Source: M3007 sp032115775 (GTDB lineage: Bacteria; Bacteroidota; Bacteroidia; Chitinophagales; Saprospiraceae). From it: a stretch of 21,309 nucleotides of DNA. The position numbers and the translations under genes are program-made. How positions within the stretch are numbered: the stretch's first letter is position 1; each line of letters begins with the position of its first letter. Shown here piece after piece: positions 1 to 6,481 of this stretch. The stretch is taken from the NCBI GenBank assembly GCA_032115775.1, contig JAUMBL010000107.1:1-21309 (forward strand), given 5' to 3'. The notes under the pieces are model-generated. The model made no database searches. It saw only the letters and a list, made by a program, of their open reading frames with translations, and was not told the DNA's origin.

Positions 1-1
1 A

Positions 2-1423
2 CTGGTGCCGTACGTGCAGGAAATGGGCTTCTCACACGTGGAACTCATGCCGGTGATGGAGCATCCGTACTTCCCCTCCTGGGGCTATCAGGTGACCGGA
101 TACTTCGCCCCCTCCAGCCGGTTTGGCGCTCCGGAAGACCTGATGTTTCTCATTGACGCCTTTCACCAGGCGGGAATCGGTGTGATCCTCGACTGGGTGC
201 CCTCGCACTTTCCAAGCGATATCCACGGACTGTACCTCTTCGACGGATCGCATCTGTACGAATACGCCGACCCGCGAAAGGGGTATCATCCGGATTGGAA
301 CAGCTACGTATTCGACTACGGCCGCAATGAGGTGCGCGCCTTCCTCATCAGCAACGCGCTTTTCTGGCTCGATTACTACCATGCCGACGGCTTCCGCGTG
401 GACGCCGTCGCCTCGATGCTGTACCTCGATTACTCGCGCAAAGAAGGCGAATGGATCCCCAATGTATTCGGCGGCCGGGAAAATCTCGAAGCAGTTTCCC
501 TGCTCCGCGAATTCAACGACACCGTGCACAAAGAGTATCCCGGTGTGGAAACCATCGCCGAGGAAAGCACCGCATACCCCGGCGTCAGCCGGCCAATCTG
601 GGAGGGTGGCCTGGGCTTCGACCAAAAATGGATGATGGGCTGGATGCACGACGCCCTCAATTATTTTAAACGCCCACCCATTTACCGCCGATGGCACCAA
701 AATGAAATCACTTTCTCTATGGTCTATGCCTTCTCGGAGCGCTTTATGCTGCCGCTTAGCCACGATGAGGTGGTGCACATGAAGGCCGCCCTGTTGTATA
801 AAATGCCGGGCGACGAATGGCAGAAGTTTGCCAACCTGCGCGCGCTGTTCGGCCAACAATGGACGCATCCCGGCGCCCAACTGCTGTTTATGGGCGGAGA
901 AATCGGCCAAACCACAGAATGGAGCCACGACCGCGGGGTCGTGTGGGAACTCCTGCAACACAACTACCACAAAGGCGTGCAGGCCTGGGTGAAAGCCCTG
1001 AACGAACTCTACGCCGCGCAACCGGCTCTCTGGCGAAATCAATTTTCCCCCGAAGGCTATGAGTGGATCAGCGGAGACGATACGGAAAATTGCGTCCTGG
1101 CCTACCTGCGCAAAGGCGACTCGGACGACAAAACCTTGCTGGTCATCTGCCATTTTTACACCAACACGATCGAAGAATATACGGTCGGCGTACCCTATCC
1201 CGGCGTCTGGACGGAAGCGCTCAACAGCGACGATCCGCGCTTCGGCGGTAGCGGTATCATAAACGAGCCCCAGAAAGCGGCGAAAAAAACCGCCCACGGC
1301 CGGGATTATTCTATTGCGCTGAAACTCGCGCCGCTGGCCGTGCAAATTTTCATCGGAGAAAAACCGCCGATAAAGAAAAAAGCTGCATCCGCCGGCAAAG
1401 CGCGCCGCCAAGCAGTAAAATAA
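2..1423 (+). CDS. glgB: 1,4-alpha-glucan branching enzyme, 5'-truncated by window edge
   Basis: This is the C-terminal part of glycogen branching enzyme, which cuts alpha-1,4 chains and re-attaches them in alpha-1,6 linkage during cytoplasmic glycogen synthesis. The frame is open to the left edge (codon 2-4 is Leu), so the GTG at position 5 is not a real start; the N-terminal CBM48 and early GH13 barrel are outside the window. Counting from that GTG, GH13 conserved regions are all visible: region I GVILDWVPSHF (59-69), region II DGFRVDAVASMLY with nucleophile Asp133, region III AEEST with acid/base Glu186, and region IV LSHDEVVH with Asp254. A C-terminal all-beta domain follows, then a short Lys/Ala-rich tail (about residues 455-472) unlike the core and probably disordered. 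The gene converges on the secreted protein gene at 1651, with a hairpin element between them. Confidence 0.97.
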   Translation: MVPYVQEMGFSHVELMPVMEHPYFPSWGYQVTGYFAPSSRFGAPEDLMFLIDAFHQAGIGVILDWVPSHFPSDIHGLYLFDGSHLYEYADPRKGYHPDWNSYVFDYGRNEVRAFLISNALFWLDYYHADGFRVDAVASMLYLDYSRKEGEWIPNVFGGRENLEAVSLLREFNDTVHKEYPGVETIAEESTAYPGVSRPIWEGGLGFDQKWMMGWMHDALNYFKRPPIYRRWHQNEITFSMVYAFSERFMLPLSHDEVVHMKAALLYKMPGDEWQKFANLRALFGQQWTHPGAQLLFMGGEIGQTTEWSHDRGVVWELLQHNYHKGVQAWVKALNELYAAQPALWRNQFSPEGYEWISGDDTENCVLAYLRKGDSDDKTLLVICHFYTNTIEEYTVGVPYPGVWTEALNSDDPRFGGSGIINEPQKAAKKTAHGRDYSIALKLAPLAVQIFIGEKPPIKKKAASAGKARRQAVK

Positions 1424-1431
1424 TTGAAGGT

Positions 1432-1579
1432 TTGTGTAAAAATATTTCGCCGCCTCCGGCGGCGAAATACAATGATGTTTAGGCGCCTTTTTTTGATTTT
1501 TTCTTAGAAAAAATCAAAAAAAGGCGCCTAAAAAAAATATTTTTTTGTTTAACGGGTCGTCAATGGCCTTATTACACAA
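1432..1579 (+). repeat. Two-hairpin intergenic element, copy 1
   Basis: First of four copies of an intergenic element. It begins with TTGTGTAA (1432-1439) and ends with its exact inverse TTACACAA (1572-1579), giving 148 bp. Inside are a short hairpin (arms 1443-1454 and 1458-1469, loop TCC) and a long one with perfect 25-bp arms (1478-1502 and 1508-1532, loop CTTAG) made of a GC block plus A/T tracts. A conserved tail (AATATTTTTTTGTTTAACGG and onward) follows. The element lies between the convergent ends of glgB and the secreted protein gene, where the hairpins could also end transcription from both sides. The repeat nature is seen directly; mobility and terminator roles are inference. Confidence 0.85.
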
Positions 1580-1650
1580 GCCCCTATCCGCCATCCCTTC
1601 GAACCAATTTTCGGATCGTTTGGCATGAATTTAACTTATAACAAACCCGC

Positions 1651-3003
1651 TCACCGCAGCAAAGTCACGTCGCCGGTCATCTTCTCCACCCGACCGTCGG
1701 TGTACTGCACCATCGCATGCCAGAAATAGACGCCGGCGGGCGCTTCCTCGGCGCCCATACGGCCGTCCCAACCGGCAGCGGGCTGGTCCGAGGGGAAATC
1801 GCGTTTTTCAAACACCTGCCGCCCTTGCCGATCAAACACCTGAAGGGTCTGAATCGCGCGCACACCGCCGCTGCTGTACAAGGTGAAAAAACGATTGGCG
1901 TTAAAATCGCCCCCCGGCATCAATGCGTTCGGCGCGTATAGGTCGCGGCGGCGGTGAACGGTAACATAAAAGACGTCCTCCGCGGCGCAGCCGTTTTCGT
2001 CCAGCGCAACCACCCGAAACTCCGTGTTGAAACGTGGAAAAACGGCTGCGTTTATGCCGCTCCCGACAGCGGATCCGGGCGGAAAAAATAGCAGGCTGTC
2101 CACCGGCCGATCCGCCGTAAATTGCAGATTCAGGGTGTCGCCGGTAAATATTTCCTGGTCGGGCCCGGCGTCAAAGATAAATTCCAATCCGACAGGCAAC
2201 ACAATGCCTTCCAGTTTTTCACAGCCGTTTCCATCCTCCACGGTTAAGAAGTACCCACCCGGCAACAGGTCTTCCCAGACGGTCTGGTAATTCACCGGGC
2301 CGCTGTTGAGTCGGTATGCGTAGGGGGGCAGGCCGCCGGCAACTTGCGTAATTTCTATGCGGCCGTTGTTTTCACCAAAACAATTTTCGCCCTCGACGTC
2401 CAACGAAACGGTGATCGGCGGCGGGGCGGCGAGCAGAGCGCTCAAAAAGGCGGGGCATTGCTGCGCGTCCCTGATTTCAAGGCTCGCCAAGCCGGGCTGC
2501 AGGGCAATGGCCAAGCCGGCTGTTTCGCCGGAAGACCAAAGATAGGCGTAGGGAGGCGTACCACCGCTGACGAAGGCCTGCGCGCGCCCGTCCGAACCGT
2601 TGGCGCAGGCAACCTGAAATCCGTTGTAATTGGAAATCACCTGCAAGGTGGCGGACAGCGGCAAGGGCTCCGATACGCTTGCGCTCAATACGGTATCCAT
2701 GCCCGTAGCGTCCGTTAGGGTAATCCGATACGGCCCGGCAACGAGACTCGTAATGGCGCCCATCGGCAACGCACTGGTCAGCGTCCCGCCGCCGGACAAG
2801 CCGGTGGCCGTGTTTTGCCACTGATAACTGGCCGGCATCGCGCCCATCATCAGCGAGATCTGTATCTGGCCGTCGTTTTTGCCGGCGCACGTGGCCGGAT
2901 TTGACGAAAGGGTCGCCTGAATAGGCCCGCCCGACAGCGCCCAGGCGACAGCGGGCAGTGCGGTTCCCCAGAAAGTAACAAGAGCGGCCCGAAAGGCGTT
3001 CAT
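1651..3003 (-). CDS. Secreted protein with SprB-like repeats and gliding motility-associated C-terminal domain
   Basis: Predicted cell-surface or secreted protein exported by the type IX secretion system of Bacteroidota. The chosen start gives 450 residues beginning MNAFRAALV with a Sec signal peptide (hydrophobic to about residue 22, WALSG boundary). The frame stays open upstream to 3228 but that extension is the translated intergenic repeat, so it is rejected. Three SprB-type repeats are recognisable (about 28-100, 112-180, 193-260), each with the pattern of a Cys near a GxNDG/GENNG turn, GGxPPYAYxW/L and a terminal DxxGC. A PKD-like segment follows (about 275-348), and the last 98 residues (YAPNALMPGGDFNANRFF ... 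VFDRQGRQVF ... GWDG ... PAGVYFW) match the CHU_C/TIGR04131-type T9SS sorting domain. No catalytic domain is visible, so an adhesin or matrix role is likely but not shown. Direct-orientation copies of the intergenic element flank the gene. Confidence 0.9.
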   Translation of the reverse strand: MNAFRAALVTFWGTALPAVAWALSGGPIQATLSSNPATCAGKNDGQIQISLMMGAMPASYQWQNTATGLSGGGTLTSALPMGAITSLVAGPYRITLTDATGMDTVLSASVSEPLPLSATLQVISNYNGFQVACANGSDGRAQAFVSGGTPPYAYLWSSGETAGLAIALQPGLASLEIRDAQQCPAFLSALLAAPPPITVSLDVEGENCFGENNGRIEITQVAGGLPPYAYRLNSGPVNYQTVWEDLLPGGYFLTVEDGNGCEKLEGIVLPVGLEFIFDAGPDQEIFTGDTLNLQFTADRPVDSLLFFPPGSAVGSGINAAVFPRFNTEFRVVALDENGCAAEDVFYVTVHRRRDLYAPNALMPGGDFNANRFFTLYSSGGVRAIQTLQVFDRQGRQVFEKRDFPSDQPAAGWDGRMGAEEAPAGVYFWHAMVQYTDGRVEKMTGDVTLLR

Positions 3004-3060
3004 ATCAAAAACTTTACGTAACTGATTATCCAAACCCCAAATGGGTGACATTATTCTAGT

Positions 3061-3198
3061 TATTTTGCCGCCTCCGGCGGCGAAATAAAATGATGTTTGG
3101 TGGCCTGTTTTTTGATTTTTTTTAGAAAAAATCAAAAAACAGGCCACCAAACAAAATATTTTTTTGTTTAAAGGGTCGTCAATGGACATTTTACACAA
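3061..3198 (+). repeat. Two-hairpin intergenic element, copy 2
   Basis: Second copy, same orientation as copy 1. The small hairpin (about 3062-3086) has one T-G pair at the base. The long hairpin has perfect 27-bp arms (3095-3121 and 3126-3152) with loop TTAG; its GC block reads GGTGGCCTG where copy 1 has AGGCGCCTT, with the opposite arm changed to match. The tail through TTACACAA (3191-3198) is nearly identical to copy 1. Its left end does not carry TTGTGTAA; instead sequence from about 3018 (including GGGTGACATTATTC) resembles that left of copy 4. It lies between the start of the secreted protein gene and the end of the thioesterase gene. Confidence 0.85.
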
Positions 3199-3227
3199 CC
3201 CTACGGGGTTGTGTCGTATATACGACA
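3193..3227. repeat. Overlapping hairpin and 16-bp perfect palindrome
   Basis: At the right edge of element copy 2 there is a perfect 9-bp hairpin (ACACAACCC, loop TACG, GGGTTGTGT; 3193-3214) whose right arm runs into a perfect 16-bp palindrome TGTCGTATATACGACA (3212-3227). They lie 41 bp beyond the stop of the thioesterase gene on its transcribed side. There is no T-tract on the correct side for a classical intrinsic terminator, so the role (operator, recombination scar, RNA end) is open. Confidence 0.6.
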
Positions 3228-3267
3228 AAAAGCGTGCCTAACCTGTATGGGGGATTTGCCCGGGACG

Positions 3268-3687
3268 CTATTCCCAGTCCGTTTTTTTCCGAAACGCTAC
3301 GCCCCGGAAAAAAGCCACGGGCGCGCCGTCCGCCTTTTCTACCCGAATCGCATAATTGGACAAACTGTTGCCCAAATTTTCCTCCTGCGCCGTCGCCGTA
3401 AGCACATCCCCCGCTCGTACCGGCGCCACGTGTTCGATGGCGCAGTGTATGGAAACAGCGTGACGACCTTGAGAGTTGCAAGCAAACGCAAAAACGCTGT
3501 CGGCCAGCGAAAAGGTGATGCCGCCGTGCGCAACGCCGAATCCGTTTAGCATCTCTTCGCGGACGGTCATCCGGAGCGTACAAGCGCCGCGGCTGATAGA
3601 AACAAGTTCCATGCCCATCCATTGACTGAACGGGTCGTTGTCGAACATGCGGTGAAAAATCTCAAGCGGCGACATACGATTATTCAT
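3268..3687 (-). CDS. paaI: PaaI-like hotdog-fold acyl-CoA thioesterase
   Basis: Predicted cytoplasmic thioesterase of the hotdog superfamily, hydrolysing aromatic or short/medium acyl-CoA esters. The 139-residue product starts MNNRMSPLEIFHRMF and carries the family signature NGFGVAHGGITFSLADSVFAFA, with the His-Gly-Gly loop and the Asp on the long hot-dog helix that serves catalysis in PaaI enzymes; length fits the family (about 135-145). The start ATG overlaps the stop of the upstream 3-hydroxyacyl-CoA dehydrogenase gene by 8 bp, indicating translational coupling; an alternative ATG four codons further in (3675) is also possible. The longer open frame reaching 3807 only translates the neighbour out of frame. 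PaaI next to a PaaH-type dehydrogenase suggests phenylacetate-type catabolism, but the core paaABCDE genes are not in the window, so a general acyl-CoA housekeeping role is equally possible. Confidence 0.88.
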   Translation of the reverse strand: MNNRMSPLEIFHRMFDNDPFSQWMGMELVSISRGACTLRMTVREEMLNGFGVAHGGITFSLADSVFAFACNSQGRHAVSIHCAIEHVAPVRAGDVLTATAQEENLGNSLSNYAIRVEKADGAPVAFFRGVAFRKKTDWE

Positions 3688-4840
3688 AAAATTGTTTTCC
3701 CTCGCGCACCATTTTTCGGAGCAGGCGGCAACAGCGGTATCGGTCTTCGAGATATTCCACGTACAGCGCATCCAACTTACCCACGATGTTCTCAATCCCA
3801 ATTTCATCGGCCCAAGCGAGCAGGCCTTTGGGGTAATTGACGCCGTTCGTCATCGCCCGATCAATATCGTCGCGGGAGGCGATGCGGAGATAGAGCGCTT
3901 CGGCCGCTTCATTGATGAGCATGGCCAAAATCCGGCTGGTGATTTCGCGGCCGAGATCGTGATCGCGAACGGGTTCCGGCGCGACGGCGCCGGGCCGGTA
4001 GTCGTAAAACCCGCGATTGGTTTTGCGGCCGTAGTAGAGCGCATCCACCAGGCGTTTTTGGGTGAAGGAGGGTTTGTAGCGCGGATCGTAGTAAAAAGCC
4101 TTGAATACCGTTTCCGTGACGGTATAGTTGATATCGTTCCCGATAAAATCCATGAGCTCGAACGGCCCCATCCGAAAGCCACCGATTTCGCGCATCGCCC
4201 AATCTATCGTCGGCACATCGGCAATCCCTTCATCAAGTATGCGCAGCGCCTCGCCGTAAAAGGGGCGCGCCACCCGGTTCACAATAAATCCGGGCGTATC
4301 TTTTGCCAGTACGGTGTTCTTCCCCCAAGTATCTATCAATTGGCGCGCACGCTGCGTCACGGCAGGGTCGGTCTGAACCGCCGGGATAATTTCTACGAGG
4401 CGCATCAGCGGCGCGGGGTTGAAAAAATGGATACCCAGGATGCGTTCCGGACGCTTCAGGTGGGCGCCCATGGCGGCAATGGAGAGCGAGGAGGTGTTGC
4501 TGGCCAGAATGGTATCCGCTGAAACGACCGCCTCCATGCTCTTGAAAGCGATCTGCTTGGCCTCCGGCTCCTCAATAATGGCCTCGATAACCAGCGCGCA
4601 CTCGCTGAAATCGCTCATGTGATCCGTAAATTCGATCCGGCTAAAGAGCGAGTAGGCCTCGGCGTCACTCATTTTCCCTTTTTCCACCACGACTTTCAGC
4701 GACTCCTGGATTTTTTTCCCGGCTCGCGACAATGCGGTTGTAATATTGTCGCAAATAATGACCTGATGGCCGGCTGCAGCCGCAACCTGTGCAATCCCGC
4801 TTCCCATCGAGCCCGCGCCTAAAATTCCAATCTTTTCCAT
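3680..4840 (-). CDS. 3-hydroxyacyl-CoA dehydrogenase (PaaH/HbdA type)
   Basis: NAD-dependent oxidation of (S)-3-hydroxyacyl-CoA to 3-ketoacyl-CoA, cytoplasmic. The 386-residue product begins MEKIGILGAGSMGSGIAQVA, an N-terminal Rossmann fold with the GxGxxG motif at residues 8-13, so this ATG is preferred over the upstream open frame to 4969. Active-site residues are visible: Ser117 (SNTSSLS), His138 (GIHFFNPAP) and Glu150 (RLVEII). The protein is about 100 residues longer than single-domain 3-hydroxybutyryl-CoA dehydrogenases because a second HCDH C-terminal domain follows the first (about 185-282 and 290-386), as in PaaH-type enzymes. A candidate -7 box (4958-4965) lies about 120 bp upstream. 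It overlaps the downstream thioesterase gene, so the two form an operon. Exact substrate (beta-oxidation, butyrate or phenylacetate route) cannot be decided from sequence alone. Confidence 0.94.
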   Translation of the reverse strand: MEKIGILGAGSMGSGIAQVAAAAGHQVIICDNITTALSRAGKKIQESLKVVVEKGKMSDAEAYSLFSRIEFTDHMSDFSECALVIEAIIEEPEAKQIAFKSMEAVVSADTILASNTSSLSIAAMGAHLKRPERILGIHFFNPAPLMRLVEIIPAVQTDPAVTQRARQLIDTWGKNTVLAKDTPGFIVNRVARPFYGEALRILDEGIADVPTIDWAMREIGGFRMGPFELMDFIGNDINYTVTETVFKAFYYDPRYKPSFTQKRLVDALYYGRKTNRGFYDYRPGAVAPEPVRDHDLGREITSRILAMLINEAAEALYLRIASRDDIDRAMTNGVNYPKGLLAWADEIGIENIVGKLDALYVEYLEDRYRCCRLLRKMVREGKQFYE

Positions 4841-4957
4841 CGTACTGACTAATTCGCTGAATTTGAGTGGTGAATAACAAGCCGACCCGGGGCAAGGCCC
4901 TGAACGGCAGGCATCGGGCGCAGATCCGGGGTTTCGAGCGCGGCCAGATTTGAGCCG

Positions 4958-4965
4958 CAAAGGTA
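4958..4965 (-). promoter_or_regulatory. Candidate -7 box TACCTTTG for the hydroxyacyl-CoA dehydrogenase operon
   Basis: On the minus strand the sequence reads TACCTTTG, an exact match to the Bacteroidota -7 consensus TAnnTTTG. A TTTG-like -33 candidate lies at 4981-4984 but the spacing (15 bp) is shorter than the usual 19-20. The predicted leader to the ATG at 4840 would be roughly 110 nt. Confidence 0.45.
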
Positions 4966-5072
4966 GCAAACCGCCGCATGCAAAATGCTATCGGCGCGCT
5001 TTTGGAATGATTGTTTTTGGAAAAACCAATATTTTTAAACAATCTTGTCGCCTGATTGACAGATTGTCCACC

Positions 5073-5636
5073 ATGTCCGCACCGCCTACCAAACGCATTT
5101 TGGGTATTGACCCGGGCACCAATGTGCTGGGTTTCGCTATTATTGACGCCGATACTAAACATATTCAGGTGATTGAAATCGGCGTGCTGACGTTTGCGCA
5201 TATCAGCGAGGCGCACACGGATAAACTCCGGTATATTTTTGAACAGGTGCAGGATATCATCCAACAGTATTCGCCGGTGGAAATGGCCATCGAAGCGCCT
5301 TTTTTTGGAAAAAATGTGCAAGCCATGCTCAAACTCGGGCGCGCACAGGGCGTGGCCATCGCCGCTGGAATGGTAAACGGACTTGCCATTACAGAATATA
5401 TGCCCAAAAAAATAAAACGCGCCGTCACCGGCAACGGCAACGCCTCGAAAGAACAGGTGGCCGGTATGCTTGAAAATATCCTGCACCGCAAGTTTCAGGA
5501 AAAATATTTTGACGCGACCGACGCCCTGGCTACCGCCGTTTGCCACCATTTTCAAGGCTCCTCCGCGCAGCCGGGCCGCAAAACGTACAGCGGCTGGGCT
5601 GCATTTGCTAAAGACAATCCGGAAAAACTCCGCTGA
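5073..5636 (+). CDS. ruvC: Crossover junction endodeoxyribonuclease RuvC
   Basis: Holliday-junction resolvase that nicks four-way junctions made during recombination and repair, working with RuvAB. The 187-residue product starts MSAPPTKRILGIDPGTNVLG; the in-frame extension up to 4950 is ignored because RuvC begins just before the GIDPGT motif. All four acidic catalytic positions are present: Asp13 (GIDPGT), Glu74 (MAIEAPFFGKN), and Asp147/Asp150 (FDATDALATAVCHH). Length is typical for Bacteroidota RuvC. The gene is divergent from the acyl-CoA operon and 44 bp upstream of a PlsC-like acyltransferase on the same strand, with which it may be co-transcribed. ruvA and ruvB are not in the window. 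Confidence 0.97.
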   Translation: MSAPPTKRILGIDPGTNVLGFAIIDADTKHIQVIEIGVLTFAHISEAHTDKLRYIFEQVQDIIQQYSPVEMAIEAPFFGKNVQAMLKLGRAQGVAIAAGMVNGLAITEYMPKKIKRAVTGNGNASKEQVAGMLENILHRKFQEKYFDATDALATAVCHHFQGSSAQPGRKTYSGWAAFAKDNPEKLR

Positions 5637-5680
5637 AAAGCAATCTGAATATTTGCCAACCGCAACCTGCTGTCTCGCTC

Positions 5681-6229
5681 ATGTTCCACTATCTCTCCGC
5701 TTTTATACTCAAACTCTGGGGCTGGAAAGTAACCGGCAAATACCGCCACGACCTGCCCAAATTCGTCATGGCCGTCGCGCCGCATACCTCCGCGTGGGAT
5801 TTTCCGGTGGGCGCGCTGGTCAACAGCGCGTACCGTCTCCACGCAAACTACGTCGGCAAACACACGCTCTTCCGCGGGCCCTTCGGCTTTTTCTTCCGCT
5901 GGCTGGGCGGCATCCCGGTGGATCGCACCAAAAAGAATAATTTCGTGGCGGCTACCGTCGCAGCATTCGAGCGCGAACCCCGAATGCACCTGGTCATTTC
6001 ACCGGAAGGCGCCCGCAAAAAAGTGGAGCGCTTCAAAACCGGTTTTTACCATATCGCCCGACTGGCCGGCGTGCCGATTCTGCTGTGCACGTTCGACTGG
6101 GGCAAAAAGGAGGTGCATTTCGACCCGGAACCGTTCTATCCCACCGGCAATGAAGAGCAGGATCTGGCCTATATCTGGAATTATTTCAAAGGGGTGCCGG
6201 GAAAAATTCCCGATCAGGGGATCGTATGA
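5681..6229 (+). CDS. PlsC-like lysophospholipid/glycerolipid acyltransferase
   Basis: Small member of the 1-acyl-sn-glycerol-3-phosphate acyltransferase superfamily, expected to move an acyl chain onto a lipid acceptor at the inner membrane face. The 182-residue protein has the catalytic HX4D motif as HTSAWD (His35, Asp40), the FRGPFGFFFRWLGGIPVDR substrate-binding block (about 64-82) and the third motif ISPEGARK (SPEG at 107-110). It lacks the long N-terminal transmembrane region of canonical PlsC, matching the short bacterial family whose physiological substrate is usually unassigned. It follows ruvC by 44 bp, and element copy 3 begins about 80 bp after its stop. Confidence 0.88.
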   Translation: MFHYLSAFILKLWGWKVTGKYRHDLPKFVMAVAPHTSAWDFPVGALVNSAYRLHANYVGKHTLFRGPFGFFFRWLGGIPVDRTKKNNFVAATVAAFEREPRMHLVISPEGARKKVERFKTGFYHIARLAGVPILLCTFDWGKKEVHFDPEPFYPTGNEEQDLAYIWNYFKGVPGKIPDQGIV

Positions 6230-6308
6230 AGCAACGACTGACTATTACGCCTTGCGCCAAGAGAATATAAAAAGTACGCCGTAATTTTCAAACGCAAACC
6301 GGATGATG

Positions 6309-6455
6309 TTGTGTAATAAATCCGTTGACGCCACTTGGAACAAAAAATATTTTGTTCAGGCGCCTGTTTTTTGATTTTCTTGAGAAAATCAAAAAACGGG
6401 CGCCTGAACATCATTTTATTTCGCCGCCTCCGGCGGCGAAATGTTTTTTACGCAA
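6309..6455 (-). repeat. Two-hairpin intergenic element, copy 3 (inverted)
   Basis: Third copy, in the opposite orientation. It spans TTGTGTAA (6309-6316) to TTACGCAA (6448-6455), 147 bp, with one mismatch between the termini. The long hairpin has 26-bp arms (6354-6379, 6384-6409; loop TTGA) with a single T-G pair; its GC block (CAGGCGCCTG) and loop-proximal bases (GATTTTC/GAAAATC) differ from the other copies but pair. The small hairpin (6418-6428/6432-6442) still reads TCC in the loop on the plus strand, as in the non-inverted copies, so relative to the rest of the element it is flipped. The element lies in the leader of the GH20 gene, ending 26 bp before its ATG. Confidence 0.85.
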
Positions 6456-6481
6456 CCCGTAAACCGCTCAATTTTTTTATC

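Noticed and set aside
32..1411. 459-codon open frame antisense to glgB
   Set aside because: It mirrors the codon pattern of glgB on a GC-rich strand, has no recognisable domain, and glgB motifs are complete on the plus strand.
3268..3807. Longer start for the PaaI-like protein (179 residues)
   Set aside because: The extra 40 residues are the dehydrogenase gene read out of frame; homologs start near MSPLEIF.
4665..5555. 296-codon minus-strand frame antisense to ruvC
   Set aside because: Only an alternative-frame artefact overlapping two certain genes.
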